From assembly GCF_004345265.1 (NCBI RefSeq), contig NZ_SLUM01000001.1, positions 1 through 64,000 on the forward strand: a stretch of DNA of 64,000 nucleotides, written 5' to 3'. The translations under genes and the position numbers were made by a program. Source of the DNA: Allofournierella massiliensis (lineage in GTDB: Bacteria; Bacillota; Clostridia; Oscillospirales; Ruminococcaceae). Numbering within the stretch: the first letter of the stretch is position 1; every line of letters starts with the position of its first letter. Below the pieces are notes generated by a model that ran no database searches, was not told the origin of the DNA, and saw only the letters and a list, made by a program, of their open reading frames with translations. This document shows, piece after piece, positions 50,259-59,453 of the stretch.

Positions 50259-50302
50259 AAAAACCAGCCGCCGCAACATTCCGGTTGCGGCGGCTGGTTT
50301 TG
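50259..50302 (+). terminator. Terminator after the lipoprotein gene
   Basis: AAAACCAGCCGCCGCAAC and GTTGCGGCGGCTGGTTTT form an 18-bp stem followed by GTTTTTT. It lies between convergent genes and could also serve glnN. Confidence 0.93.
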
Positions 50303-50344
50303 TTTTTTATTGGATAAGGCTTGTCCGGCGCTTACACCCGGCGA

Positions 50345-52435
50345 TTACACATAGAACAGCATGGTGCTGTAGCTGGGCAGGGGCCAGTACTCCGCACCGC
50401 AGATGGACTCGGCGGCGTCGGCGGCGGCACGCAGGTCGGCCATGGCGGGCAGAACCACATCGTGGTAGCAGCGGCCGGTGGCCAGCGCGCCCTCGCTGCG
50501 CTCGGCCTTCTCCACGCAGGCTTCCAGCCGGTCGGCCGCGTCGCTCATGGCGTCGGTGTAGTTGGTCAGCTGGCGCAGCACCTTCTCCTCGGCCTTGCAG
50601 CTGATGCCCGGGCAGGCGGTCTTTTTCCGGTTCATGCCCTTGGCAATGTCGCCCATGTAGCGGCTGGCGGCGGGCACCAGCTGGCGGCGGGCCATTTCCA
50701 GCATGGTAACGGCCTCAATGTGGCGAACCTTGGCGTAGTTCTCCAGCTTTACCTCGTAGCGGCTGCGGCACTCGGTCTCGTTCAGAACGCCCATCTGCTC
50801 GAACAGGGCGATGTTCTTCGGGTCCACAAAGGCGCCCAGAGCTTCGCATGCGCTGGGCTCGTTCTTCAGGCCGCGGCGGGCGGCTTCTTCCTCCCACTCC
50901 TTGCTGTAGCCGTTGCCGTTGAAGATCACCCGCTTGTGGTCGCGGATGGTGCGCTTGATCAGGGCAACCACGGCCTTGTCGAAGTCCTCGGCCTGCTCCA
51001 GCTCGTCGGCGTAGCCCTTCAGCTCCTTGGCCACGGCGGTGTTCAGCACGGTGTTGGCGTCGGAGATGTTCACCGAGGAGCCGGGCATGCGGAACTCGAA
51101 CTTGTTGCCGGTGAAGGCGAAGGGGCTGGTGCGGTTGCGGTCGGTGTCGTCCTTGGCGAACTGGGGCAGAACCTCCACGCCCAGGTCGATCTTGGCGGCG
51201 GCGGGGGCCACGTACTCGCTGCCGGAGGCGATGGCGTCCAGAATGCCCTCCAGCACCTCGCCCATGAAGATGGACACGATGGCCGGGGGCGCCTCGTTGC
51301 CGCCCAGACGGTGCTCGTTGCCCGCGCCCACGATGCTCATGCGCAGAAGATCGTTGTATTCATCCACGGCCTTGATGATGGCGGCCAGGAAAATCAGGAA
51401 CTGCAGGTTGTCCTTGGGGGTGTCGCCCGGGTCCAGCAGGTTCATGCCGGGGGCGGACAGAGACCAGTTGTTGTGCTTGCCGCTGCCGTTCACGCCGTCG
51501 AAGGGCTTTTCGTGCAGCAGGCACACAAGGCCGTGCTTCGGGGCCAGCTTCTTCATCATCTCCATGGTGAGCAGGTTGTGGTCCACCGCCACGTTGCACC
51601 GGTCGAAGATGGGGGCCAGCTCGTGCTGGCAGGGGGCAACCTCGTTGTGCTTGGTCTTGGCGGAAACGCCCAGCTTCCACAGCTCCTCGTCCAGATCCTT
51701 CATGAAGGCGGACACTTCCTCACGCAGGGCGCCGAAGTAGTGCTCCTCCATCTCCTGACCCTTGGAGGGGGCCGCGCCGAACAGGGTGCGGCCGGTGAGG
51801 ATCAGATCCTCGCGGGTGTCGTAGTGCTCCTTCTTGATCAGGAAATACTCCTGCTCGGGGCCAACGGTCACGTCCACATGGCTCACGTCCTTGCCGAACA
51901 GGTGCAGCACCCGCCTGGCCTGGGTGGTCACAGCCTTCATGCTGCGCAGCAGAGGGGTTTTCTTGTCCAGCGCTTCGCCGGTCCAGCTGCAGAAGGCGGT
52001 GGGGATGCACAGGGTGCCATCCTTGATGAAGGCGTAGCTGGTGGGATCCCATGCGGTGTAGCCGCGGGCTTCGGCGGTGGCGCGCAGGCCGCCGTTGGGG
52101 AAGCTGGAAGCGTCCGATTCGCCCTTCACCAGCTCCTTGCCGGAGAACTCCATGATGGCGGTGCCGTCCCGGTTGGGGCTCAAAAAGCTGTCGTGCTTTT
52201 CGCTGGTGATGCCGGTGAGCGGCTGGAACCAGTGGGTGTAGTGGGTGGCGCCGTTTTCAATGGCCCAGTCCCGCATGACGCTGGCCACGATGTTGGCCAG
52301 ATCCAGATCCAGCGCCGCGCCCCGCTGCAGGGTGGCCTTCAGGCTCTTGTAGGTGGCGCTGGGCAGGCGCTCCTTCATCACATGCTCGTTGAACACGAGC
52401 GAACCGTAGATCTCCTTGGTGTTGGCTGGTGCCAT
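50345..52435 (-). CDS. glnN: Type III glutamine synthetase
   Basis: The 696-residue enzyme matches the GSIII family by size and motifs: [10 protein letters not shown] (metal-binding), [23 protein letters not shown] and [15 protein letters not shown]. It makes glutamine from glutamate, ammonia and ATP as a dodecamer. I chose the ATG at 52435 after GGGAGG; a longer reading is inside the leader. A consensus promoter lies 70 bases upstream. No GlnR or other nitrogen gene is adjacent. Confidence 0.96.
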   Translation of the reverse strand: MAPANTKEIYGSLVFNEHVMKERLPSATYKSLKATLQRGAALDLDLANIVASVMRDWAIENGATHYTHWFQPLTGITSEKHDSFLSPNRDGTAIMEFSGKELVKGESDASSFPNGGLRATAEARGYTAWDPTSYAFIKDGTLCIPTAFCSWTGEALDKKTPLLRSMKAVTTQARRVLHLFGKDVSHVDVTVGPEQEYFLIKKEHYDTREDLILTGRTLFGAAPSKGQEMEEHYFGALREEVSAFMKDLDEELWKLGVSAKTKHNEVAPCQHELAPIFDRCNVAVDHNLLTMEMMKKLAPKHGLVCLLHEKPFDGVNGSGKHNNWSLSAPGMNLLDPGDTPKDNLQFLIFLAAIIKAVDEYNDLLRMSIVGAGNEHRLGGNEAPPAIVSIFMGEVLEGILDAIASGSEYVAPAAAKIDLGVEVLPQFAKDDTDRNRTSPFAFTGNKFEFRMPGSSVNISDANTVLNTAVAKELKGYADELEQAEDFDKAVVALIKRTIRDHKRVIFNGNGYSKEWEEEAARRGLKNEPSACEALGAFVDPKNIALFEQMGVLNETECRSRYEVKLENYAKVRHIEAVTMLEMARRQLVPAASRYMGDIAKGMNRKKTACPGISCKAEEKVLRQLTNYTDAMSDAADRLEACVEKAERSEGALATGRCYHDVVLPAMADLRAAADAAESICGAEYWPLPSYSTMLFYV

Positions 52436-52503
52436 AATTGTTCCTCCCTCACACAAAAGGCCGGACGGGTCCGGCGGTTTCCCATACGAATATTTCACAA
52501 AAA

Positions 52504-52532
52504 ATTATATGTTTTTTTACACCCGCCGTCAA
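52504..52532 (-). promoter_or_regulatory. Promoter of glnN
   Basis: On the minus strand TTGACG (52532-52527), 17 bases, TATAAT (52509-52504). Confidence 0.9.
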
Positions 52533-52542
52533 TTCAAAACAA

Positions 52543-52588
52543 GGGCCCGGCTTTGCAGTTTGGCGGGTTTGCAAAGACCGGGCCCATG
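52543..52588 (-). terminator. Terminator after rlmI
   Basis: GGGCCCGG-CTTTGCA and TGCAAAG-CCGGGCCC form a long stem; on the minus strand TTGTTTTG follows. Confidence 0.8.
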
Positions 52589-52722
52589 GCGGCAAAAATT
52601 GTTGGTGACAGTGCCGAGAAGCGGCGGCGAAAAGTGTGATTTTTCCCGGCCGCAGCGGCGGATTGAACGGCCCGCCCGGGCGGCAGTGCGCCGGTTCGGG
52701 CAGCGCCCGGCCAGACCGCCGG

Positions 52723-53952
52723 TCAGATCACCTGGAAGAGGAAGAATTTCAGGTAGTTGGTTTCCTCCACGTTCCACAGAATGGGATGATCCGGGGACTG
52801 CTGGCGCACCTCGATCTGGCGCAGCTGGCGGCCCGCGTCCGCCGCGGCGCTTTTCAGCATCTTGACGAACATCTCCTCGGTGGCGAAGTGGCTGCAGCTG
52901 GCGGTGGCCAGATAGCCGCCCCGGGGCAGCAGCTTCATGGCCCGGTAGTTGATCTCCTTATAGCCCCGCATGGCGTTGGCCGCGGTTTTGCGGGCCTTGG
53001 TGAAGGCGGGCGGGTCCAGAATGATAAAGTCGTAATTGTGGGTGCCCTCCAGCGTGGGCAGCAGCTCGAACACGTCGGTGCACACAAAGTCCATCCGGTC
53101 GGCCAGGCCGTTGCGCTCGGCGTTGGCGCGGGCCATGTCCACCGCGGTCTGGCTCACGTCCACCGCGGTCACATGGGCGGCCCCGCCGTAGGCGGCGTTC
53201 AGCGCAAAGCTGCCGGTGTGGGTGAAGCAGTCCAGCACCCGCTTGCCCCGGGCAAGCTTTGCCACCTGCCGGCGGTTGTATTTCTGATCCAGGAAAAAGC
53301 CGGTTTTCTGGCCGTTCTCAAAATCCACCGCGTAGCGCACCCCGTTTTCGCAGATCTCGGTGGTGGTGGAGGCGGGGTGATCCTCGCCGTGCAGCTCGAA
53401 CCAGCCCCTGTTTTCAAACAGACCCTCCCGGGCCCGCAGGGCCACGTCGTTGCGCTCGTAAATGCCGCTGATGATCTGGCCGTCGGCGCGCAGCACATCC
53501 ACCAGCAGGGGGAACAGCTGGGCCTTGCGGATCTCCATACCGTAGGAGAGGGTCTGGGTGACCAGAATGTCGCCAAAGCGGTCCACGGTCAGGCCGGGCA
53601 TCTGATCCGCCTCACCGAAGATCACCCGGCAGCAGGAAAGATCCTCTTCGCCCATCACGGTTTTCCGGTAGGCCCAGGCGTACTCAAAGCGCCGCCGCCA
53701 GAAGGCCTCGTCGAAGCTGTCGTTGGCGTTGCGGCTGATCAGCCGGATGCGGATCTTGCTCTCCCAGCTCAGGAAGCCGGTGCCCAGATAACGGCCCTTG
53801 CCGCTCACCACGTCCACCAGTGCGCCGTTCTCCGGCATGGTTTCCGGCTGACCGGTGAGCTCGTCGGCATAGACCCAGGGATGGCCGCTCAGAATGCTGT
53901 TCTCGGCCTTTTTGGTCACGGTGTAAACGGGGTAGGGACGGGTCTGTTTCAT
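52723..53952 (-). CDS. rlmI: 23S rRNA (cytosine-C5)-methyltransferase, RlmI type
   Basis: The 409-residue protein has an N-terminal PUA RNA-binding domain (GHPWVYADEL), a small middle domain, and a SAM-dependent methyltransferase domain (VLDCFTHTGSFALNA, VDVSQTAVD, DPPAF and CSH in ATASCSH). RlmI methylates C1962 of 23S rRNA; related COG1092 proteins may have other RNA targets. Start ATG 53952 has GGAAAGG upstream. Confidence 0.9.
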   Translation of the reverse strand: MKQTRPYPVYTVTKKAENSILSGHPWVYADELTGQPETMPENGALVDVVSGKGRYLGTGFLSWESKIRIRLISRNANDSFDEAFWRRRFEYAWAYRKTVMGEEDLSCCRVIFGEADQMPGLTVDRFGDILVTQTLSYGMEIRKAQLFPLLVDVLRADGQIISGIYERNDVALRAREGLFENRGWFELHGEDHPASTTTEICENGVRYAVDFENGQKTGFFLDQKYNRRQVAKLARGKRVLDCFTHTGSFALNAAYGGAAHVTAVDVSQTAVDMARANAERNGLADRMDFVCTDVFELLPTLEGTHNYDFIILDPPAFTKARKTAANAMRGYKEINYRAMKLLPRGGYLATASCSHFATEEMFVKMLKSAAADAGRQLRQIEVRQQSPDHPILWNVEETNYLKFFLFQVI

Positions 53953-54123
53953 GGTGCACTTTCCTTTCCTGACGGTTTCTTTTATAATAAAACCGAACGC
54001 TTTTGCGGGGCCCCGGGCCCCGCCTGTAAAATTTTCTGTATCAATTCAAGTATAACCGGTTTGCACCCCGGTGGCAAGCGAAATCCGCCGCCGCAAAGCA
54101 GCCGGGAAAAGGAGAGATTCGCC

Positions 54124-54636
54124 ATGGAGATCGAACGCAAATGGCTGGTAAAGGGCTGGCCGGAGGGCCTTACCCCGGTGAAAACCTTCGTGATGCGGCA
54201 GGGCTATGTGACAACCCGCCCCACCGTGCGCATCCGCAGCGAGGAGTCGGGGGGCAGGACCGATTATATCCTCTGCTTTAAAGGCAAGGCCAGTGCGGAC
54301 GGCCTGGCCCGGGAGGAGATCGAAGCGCCCATCGACCCGGCCCTCTTTGCCCGGCTGGAGGCCTTTCTGCAGCGGCCCCTCATCCAGAAGGAGCAGCGGC
54401 GCTACCCGCTGGAGGGCGGCCTTGTGCTGGAGGTGAACCAGGTGGACGCGGGCCAGCCCGGCGAGTTCTTCTATGCCGAGGTGGAGTTTGCCACCGAGGA
54501 TGCCGCCCGCGCGTGGCAGCCCGGCGCGCTGGCGGGGTATCTGGAAAACGAGGTCACCGGTACGCCGGGCCAGAGCATGGCCGCCTACTGGTGCGCCACC
54601 CGGGGCGATCTGGCCGACGAATACCGGGTGGAGTAA
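54124..54636 (+). CDS. CYTH domain triphosphate tunnel protein
   Basis: The 170-residue protein starts MEIERKWLV, the ExExK signature of the CYTH superfamily (residues 2-6), and continues with the alternating strands VRIRSE, DYILCFKG, EEIEAPI, LEVNQV and YAEVEFA that line the tunnel. Members hydrolyse inorganic triphosphate, thiamine triphosphate or act as adenylate cyclases; triphosphatase is most likely here. The ATG follows AAAGGAG. Confidence 0.92.
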   Translation: MEIERKWLVKGWPEGLTPVKTFVMRQGYVTTRPTVRIRSEESGGRTDYILCFKGKASADGLAREEIEAPIDPALFARLEAFLQRPLIQKEQRRYPLEGGLVLEVNQVDAGQPGEFFYAEVEFATEDAARAWQPGALAGYLENEVTGTPGQSMAAYWCATRGDLADEYRVE

Positions 54637-54651
54637 TTCCCGGTGGGAAAG

Positions 54652-54896
54652 TTTTCCACAAAAATACGAAAAGTATTCCACGGTTTTCGACAGGTTTTCA
54701 ACATCGGGGTTTTCCCCGGGGTGTGGAAAACCCGGCCGTCCGGTAAAATTTCTGTAAAATCCGGTGAGAAACTGGAAAAAATCCGGTAACAGGAATGATT
54801 TTTAACAAGGCAGGGGCCCCTGTGTTTCCCATTGTGTGGAAAACAGGGGCCCTTTTTACCGGGTTTTCCACACAAAAAAGTGGAAAGTGTTGAAAA
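54652..54896. other. Cluster of DnaA-box-like TTTTCCACA motifs
   Basis: The 356-base gap between the CYTH and ZIP genes holds TTTTCCACA at 54652 (+), 54722 (-), 54835 (-) and 54864 (+); TTTTCAACA at 54695 (+) and 54888 (-); TTTTCGACA at 54684 (+) and TATTCCACG at 54674 (+). Three neighbours start 10-11 bases apart, that is one helical turn. An AT-rich stretch lies at 54746-54806. This resembles a DnaA-binding cluster, but dnaA/dnaN are absent. Some boxes are also arms of hairpins. Confidence 0.5.
54814..54857 (+). terminator. Terminator in the CYTH-ZIP gap
   Basis: GGGCCCCTGT (54814-54823) and ACAGGGGCCC (54843-54852) followed by TTTTT. Probably ends CYTH transcription. Confidence 0.8.
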
Positions 54897-54992
54897 CCGG
54901 CACTTTGCCGCCTTGCGCTGCCCGAAGCCTGCGCAGGAACCCCCGCCGCCCCCTTCGCATAGGGTGAAGGCAGAGGAAAGGGGGAGAGAGGG

Positions 54993-55721
54993 ATGCACCA
55001 GATTCTGGCGGCGGTATCCATGACCGTATTTCCCTGCCTGTGCACGGCGCTGGGGGCGGGGGCGGTGTTTCTGGCCCGGCCCGCGCCGGGCGGCGGGGCG
55101 GGGCAGGGGCTGGCCGGCGGCGTGATGCTGGCGGCCTGTGTGTTCAATCTGCTGCTGCCCGCGGCCGAAAGCGGCTGGCTTGCCCCGGCGGCGGGGCTGG
55201 TGGCCGGGGCGGCGTTGCTGCTGCTGGCCGAGCGGCTGGCCGGAGCGCTGGAAAACGGCTGCGAAAAAAAGGGCCGTGGCTGGAGCGCGGCGCTGGCCAT
55301 CGGGCTGCACAACCTGCCTCAGGGCATGGTGGTGGGCCTTGCGGCGGGCAGCACCGGCCCCACCGGGGCGGCGACCGCGGGGGCGCTGGCGCTGAGCGTG
55401 GGCATCGGGCTGCAGAACCTGCCGGAGGGCGCGGCGGTGAGTTTGCCCATCTGGCGGGCCGGTGGCGGGCGCTGGCGGGCCTTCGGCGCAGGGGTGGCCA
55501 GCGGCCTTGTGGAGCCGATTGGCGCGGCGCTGGCCGCAGTGCTGGCAGGGGGCGTGCTGGCCGGGCTGATGCCCTGGCTGCTGGCGCTGGCCGCCGGGGT
55601 GATGCTGGCGGCAGCCATGCAGGAGCCGCTGGCCGCGGCCGTGCAGCAGGGCGCACCGGGGGTGCTGGCGGTGGCGGTGGGCTTTGGCCTGTTGATGGCG
55701 CTGAATCTGGCGCTGGGCTGA
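54993..55721 (+). CDS. ZIP family divalent metal transporter
   Basis: The 242-residue membrane protein has about eight hydrophobic segments and the two metal-site helices ALAIGLHNLPQGMVVGLAAG (about 98-117) and GIGLQNLPEGAAVSLP (about 136-151), plus GLVEPIGA. ZIP proteins import zinc, iron or manganese. The first site reads HNLPQG where HNxPEG is common, a conservative change. GGGGGAGAGAG precedes the ATG. It ends 22 bases before the second copy of the 280-bp repeat. Confidence 0.9.
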   Translation: MHQILAAVSMTVFPCLCTALGAGAVFLARPAPGGGAGQGLAGGVMLAACVFNLLLPAAESGWLAPAAGLVAGAALLLLAERLAGALENGCEKKGRGWSAALAIGLHNLPQGMVVGLAAGSTGPTGAATAGALALSVGIGLQNLPEGAAVSLPIWRAGGGRWRAFGAGVASGLVEPIGAALAAVLAGGVLAGLMPWLLALAAGVMLAAAMQEPLAAAVQQGAPGVLAVAVGFGLLMALNLALG

Positions 55722-55743
55722 CGCACAGAAAAAGGCCCCCAAA

Positions 55744-56023
55744 AGCCGGCGTGACATAAGAAAATGACGCCGGAAAAGGGCCGCTTTTGCGGGATTGCAG
55801 CGTCAAAGCCCCTTGACAACCACCAAGGGTGCCTGCGGGTCTTTTCCTTGCACTCCCATCAAAATCGAACCTTTTCCGGTGCAGGGCAGTTCTGCCCCAG
55901 GATTTTGGATGCGGAAAGTGCGAAAAGGGGCAGAGCAAGCCTTGGTGGCTTGCCTGCCCCTTTGAACATTTTGTGCGCCAAAATCCTACGGCAGAACCGT
56001 CGTTCTCTTATGCCACACCGGCT
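55744..56023. repeat. 280-bp palindromic interspersed element, copy 2
   Basis: This copy aligns to 11010-11289 with 16 substitutions and no gaps, in the same orientation. Its inverted ends match in 22 of 26 bases. It keeps all stems; in the nested stem one G-C pair of copy 1 is A-T here, and in the 5' stem a G-T pair is G-C, which keeps pairing. It lies between the convergent ZIP and desulfoferrodoxin genes. Confidence 0.9.
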
Positions 56024-56062
56024 AACTCCGGGGGCCAGTGTGTTTTTATGTGTTGGGAAGAA

Positions 56063-56437
56063 TCAGATCGCGGTTTTCCACAGCCCGTGCAGGTTGCAGT
56101 AGGCCCAGGCGGCCACGGGGGCTTCGCCCTCGGCCAGCGCGAACTTGACCTCGGGGGCATCGCCGGCGGCCAGCGCCTTCTGCTGCCAGCCCTGGCTGGT
56201 TTCCAGAACGATCCACTGGATCAGGTGCTCCTCGGTCATGGGATGGGCCACGCTGCCCACGCTCACGGTCACCGAACGGCCATTCACCGCCACCACGGGC
56301 AGGTGCTTTTCCACCGCGGCGTCCACCACGCCGGGCTCCAGCAGCTTCATTTTTTCGCCGCAGCATACCACCGGCACGCCGCTTTTGTTCAGAAAGGCAA
56401 CAATGTTGCCGCAGTGCTCACAACGATAGAATTCCAT
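56063..56437 (-). CDS. dfx: Desulfoferrodoxin (superoxide reductase)
   Basis: The 124-residue protein has both iron centres: the desulforedoxin-like N terminus with Cys6, Cys9, Cys25 and Cys26, and the superoxide-reducing centre with His45 (EKH), His65, His71, Cys114 and His117 (CNLHG). It reduces superoxide to peroxide without making oxygen, a hallmark of anaerobes. Start ATG 56437 follows AAAGGAG at 8 bases. An Rrf2 regulator is encoded divergently. Confidence 0.96.
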   Translation of the reverse strand: MEFYRCEHCGNIVAFLNKSGVPVVCCGEKMKLLEPGVVDAAVEKHLPVVAVNGRSVTVSVGSVAHPMTEEHLIQWIVLETSQGWQQKALAAGDAPEVKFALAEGEAPVAAWAYCNLHGLWKTAI

Positions 56438-56493
56438 ACCAAACGCTCCTTTCCGTGCGCTCAACAGTCAAAAGGGTTGTTCCCTTGTCTACC

Positions 56494-56522
56494 AGTTTAC
56501 TCGATTTTGCCCCGTTTTACAA
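56494..56522 (-). promoter_or_regulatory. Promoter of dfx
   Basis: On the minus strand TTGTAA (56522-56517), 17 bases, TAAACT (56499-56494). Confidence 0.65.
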
Positions 56523-56621
56523 CCGTTTCTGACCGCCGTATGGAGACAATGTCACACAAAATGCAATGTTGTTTCACCGACAGGGCAAAGAATCTGAACA
56601 AATTGTGAAATGTTGCTTGCC

Positions 56622-56668
56622 AATGATAATACTTTTATTGACAAAAACAGATATCCATACTATCATTA
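56622..56668 (+). promoter_or_regulatory. Promoter and inverted repeat of the Rrf2 gene
   Basis: TTGACA (56638-56643), 17 bases, TATCAT (56661-56666). The promoter is flanked by AATGATA (from 56622) and TATCATT (56661-56667), an inverted repeat that could be an operator. Confidence 0.65.
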
Positions 56669-56735
56669 ACGAATAGGCTTTCTTTATATTATAAACAGGG
56701 CCCCCTGCGCCGGGGCTTTCCCAGATGACTGCTCG

Positions 56736-56782
56736 GCTCGCGGGCTTTATACATCCTGCCCGCGGGCGTTTTGTTATTTTTT
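56736..56782 (+). promoter_or_regulatory. Leader terminator of the Rrf2 gene
   Basis: GCTCGCGGGC (56736-56745) and GCCCGCGGGC (56758-56767) form a stem followed by GTTTTGTTATTTTTT, between the promoter and the start codon. Another stem, GCCCC/GGGGC, lies at 56700-56716. The leader may work by attenuation. Confidence 0.55.
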
Positions 56783-56825
56783 AGAGAGAGTTTGAGAAAC
56801 AGTTGAAAGGAGGAAACGAATTCCC

Positions 56826-57236
56826 ATGCGTTTGCGTTTGGAAACAGATTATGGAATCCGATGCATGCTGTATCTGGCACAGCAGACCGATTATGTGCAG
56901 GCCGGCAAGATCGCCGCGGCGATGGATGTGCCGGAAAATGTGATCCCCCGGGTGCTCAGCCGGCTGAAAAAGGCCGGGCTGGTGCAGGCCCGCAGCGGGG
57001 TGACCGGCGGCCACAAGCTGGGCCGCCCCGCCGACGAGATCACCATGCTGGACATTATCTCCTGCATGGAGGATCACACCATGCTGGGCCGCTGCCTGGG
57101 CGACAGTGCCAAAACGACGGAGCAGAGCGGCGCCATTGCAGGGATGCAGCACTATTTTCTGGAGCTGCAGCAGGTGATGGAAAATTCCATGCGGTCGGTC
57201 ACGGTGGAGCAGCTGCTCACCGAGCAGACCGCCTGA
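56826..57236 (+). CDS. Rrf2-family transcriptional regulator
   Basis: The 136-residue protein has the Rrf2 winged helix: LETDYGIRCMLYLA (5-18), AGKIAAAMDVPENVIPRVLSRLKKAGLVQARSGVTGGHKLGRP (about 26-68). The three conserved cysteines that hold an iron-sulfur cluster in IscR/NsrR are not all present (one Cys in GRCLG), so it may sense another signal. It lies beside dfx, so oxidative or metal stress control is possible. AAAGGAGG lies 9 bases before the ATG. Confidence 0.88.
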   Translation: MRLRLETDYGIRCMLYLAQQTDYVQAGKIAAAMDVPENVIPRVLSRLKKAGLVQARSGVTGGHKLGRPADEITMLDIISCMEDHTMLGRCLGDSAKTTEQSGAIAGMQHYFLELQQVMENSMRSVTVEQLLTEQTA

Positions 57237-57267
57237 AGTGAAAACAGAACAATAGGCCGGGGAGCTG

Positions 57268-57295
57268 GCCGGGGAGCTTTGCTCCCCGGCTTTTT
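57268..57295 (+). terminator. Terminator after the Rrf2 gene
   Basis: GCCGGGGAGC and GCTCCCCGGC with a TTT loop, followed by TTTTT. Confidence 0.93.
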
Positions 57296-57407
57296 GTTTT
57301 GACAAAGCCCGGTGGCTGTGATATACCAAGATTGAAATACATCAAAATGAAAATGGATGAGTTTGCGCGGCAGAGCGAAAAGCCCGCCGCAGGAGGGGGA
57401 ACCAAGC

Positions 57408-59447
57408 ATGGAAACAATCGAACAGCAGCTGGCCCAGTGGAACCGCATCCGCCGGTATCTGGATATTTCCTATTCCTATGTGCTGGCAAAGCGGATGGAA
57501 AAGCCCCGCACCAACCCGGTGCTGGGCTACCGCACCGCCGGCAGCCGGGCCGAGTTCGAGACCGGCGAGCTGCTGGCCGCCGAGATGCGCGCCATCGGCC
57601 TTTCGGTGGAAAAGCACCGCTTTACGCTGGACGGGTGGGACTTCCACCACGCCCGCCTTACTTATAAAGACGAAGAGGGCCGCGAGCACACCGCCGAGCT
57701 GGGCGGCTACCAGACCGACTTCGACACCAAAGGCCCCAGGCACTACACCCTGATCGACGCGGGCACCGGCACCGCCGCCGAACTGGACCGGCTGGACGTG
57801 CGGGGCAAGCTGGTGCTGGTGCACATCAACCAGCGAAACGACTGGTGGATCAACTACCCGGCCTATCAGGCCCATCTGCGGGGTGCGGCGGCCATTCTGG
57901 CGGTGCAGGCAGGCGGCTACGGCGAAGTGGACGAGCAGGCGCTGAACGCCCAGAACATCTGCGGCCCCCGGCAGGCGCCGGCCTTCTCCATGTCCCGAAA
58001 GGACGCGGCCGGGCTGGCCCGGGCGGCGGGCCTTGGCTTCGGCCGCTGCGCCGAGGTGACGCTGGACGCAAAGAGCACCGTGATGCCGGAAACGGAAAGC
58101 TACAACATCGTGGGCACCCTGCCCGGCGAGGACGCCGACGAGATGATCGTGGTCAGCGCCCACTACGACTCCTATTTCGAGGGCTTTCAGGACGACAACA
58201 CCGCCGTTTCCCTGATGCTGGGCATGGCCCGCGCCCTGAAGCTGGCGGGCTACAAGCCCAAAAAGACGCTGGTGTTCTGCGCTTTCGCCGCCGAGGAGTG
58301 GGGCGTGATCGACAGCCGCTACGACTGGTCCACCGGCGCATACAACCAGATCTTCCGGGTTCGGCCGGACTGGGCGGGCCGGGTGATCGCCAACATCAAT
58401 CTGGAGCTGCCCGCCCACGCCCACGGCAAAAAGCACCGGGTGCGCAGCGTGTACGAGCTGAAGCGCTTTCTGAGCGAGTGCATCCGCGCGCTGCCCGCCG
58501 AGGTGGCAAACCTCTACCCCAAGGGGGTGGGGGTGGTCTGCCCGGTGCAGACTTGGTCGGACGATTTCTCCATGGCCATCGGCGGCGTGCCCAGCATGGT
58601 GGACGAGTTCGGCGGCGGCCGGTTCATGGCCACCCATTACCACTCCCAGTTCGACAACGACGGCGCTTATGACGAAAAGGTGTATCTGTTCCACCATCTG
58701 TTCTACACCTGGGTGCTGCTGCGGCTGGACGGCTGCGTGCTGCCCCCGCTGGACTTTGCCGAGCGGCTGTGGGCGCTGGACGCCAGCCTCACCAACCAGA
58801 AGCTGAGCGCCCAGACCGAGGGCTCCTTCCGCAAAAAGCTGGCCGAGGCCGCCCGCCGGGCGGATAAGCTCACCCGCTGGGTCTGGAAGATGAATCAGGG
58901 CGAGGTGGAGCTGAGCGAGGAGGAGCGGGTGGCGCTGCGCCGCCGCCTGCTGGAAATCTTCCGCCTTGCGCAGGACTGCTTTGTGCGGCTGGACTGGAGC
59001 GAGAACGCCATCTTCCCCCACGAGAACACCCAGGCGAACCTGAACGCGCTGCATACCGCTGCCTGGCAGCTGGCGGCGGGCATGGGCAAACAGGCGGTGG
59101 AAAGCCTGTGCGCCATCGACGACAACCACTACGCCAACGCCTTTGACCCGGCGGTGGTGGATTACTTTGCGGACAAGGCCCGCAACCAGCCCCCCGAGCG
59201 GCTGATGTGGGGCGCGGGCCGTTTGCAGGAGCGGCTGGCGCTGGGGAGCCTGTTGCGCCGCATCAAGGCGGAGGAAAAGGCGGAAAAGCCGGATCACGCC
59301 GCCGCTCTGGCCCAGGTCAAGCAGCTGAAAAAGGACCAGCAGGAGCTGCTGAAGGAGATCGTCAAGGCCGAGACCGCCGACCTTGCCCGGCTGAGCAGAA
59401 CCCTCAAGCAGACCACCGGCGAATTTTTTGCCGGGAAAGGGGAGTGA
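57408..59447 (+). CDS. M28 family metallopeptidase
   Basis: The 679-residue protein has an interrupting PA-like domain (about 115-215) and a zinc aminopeptidase core: His252-x-Asp254 in SAHYDSY, Asp262/263, the Glu296-Glu297 pair in AAEEWG and a C-terminal THYHSQFDND. The last 150 residues are helical and Lys/Glu-rich, a probable coiled coil. There is no signal peptide, so it may act in the cytoplasm on peptides. ATG 57408 follows GGAGGGGG. It is the first gene of a three-gene operon with a GNAT and larA. Confidence 0.88.
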   Translation: METIEQQLAQWNRIRRYLDISYSYVLAKRMEKPRTNPVLGYRTAGSRAEFETGELLAAEMRAIGLSVEKHRFTLDGWDFHHARLTYKDEEGREHTAELGGYQTDFDTKGPRHYTLIDAGTGTAAELDRLDVRGKLVLVHINQRNDWWINYPAYQAHLRGAAAILAVQAGGYGEVDEQALNAQNICGPRQAPAFSMSRKDAAGLARAAGLGFGRCAEVTLDAKSTVMPETESYNIVGTLPGEDADEMIVVSAHYDSYFEGFQDDNTAVSLMLGMARALKLAGYKPKKTLVFCAFAAEEWGVIDSRYDWSTGAYNQIFRVRPDWAGRVIANINLELPAHAHGKKHRVRSVYELKRFLSECIRALPAEVANLYPKGVGVVCPVQTWSDDFSMAIGGVPSMVDEFGGGRFMATHYHSQFDNDGAYDEKVYLFHHLFYTWVLLRLDGCVLPPLDFAERLWALDASLTNQKLSAQTEGSFRKKLAEAARRADKLTRWVWKMNQGEVELSEEERVALRRRLLEIFRLAQDCFVRLDWSENAIFPHENTQANLNALHTAAWQLAAGMGKQAVESLCAIDDNHYANAFDPAVVDYFADKARNQPPERLMWGAGRLQERLALGSLLRRIKAEEKAEKPDHAAALAQVKQLKKDQQELLKEIVKAETADLARLSRTLKQTTGEFFAGKGE

Positions 59448-59453
59448 GCCGCC

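Noticed and set aside
54637-54992. Chromosomal origin of replication
   Set aside because: DnaA-box-like motifs are clustered, but dnaA, dnaN, rpmH, gyr and par genes are absent and gene direction does not change here. Kept only as a box cluster.
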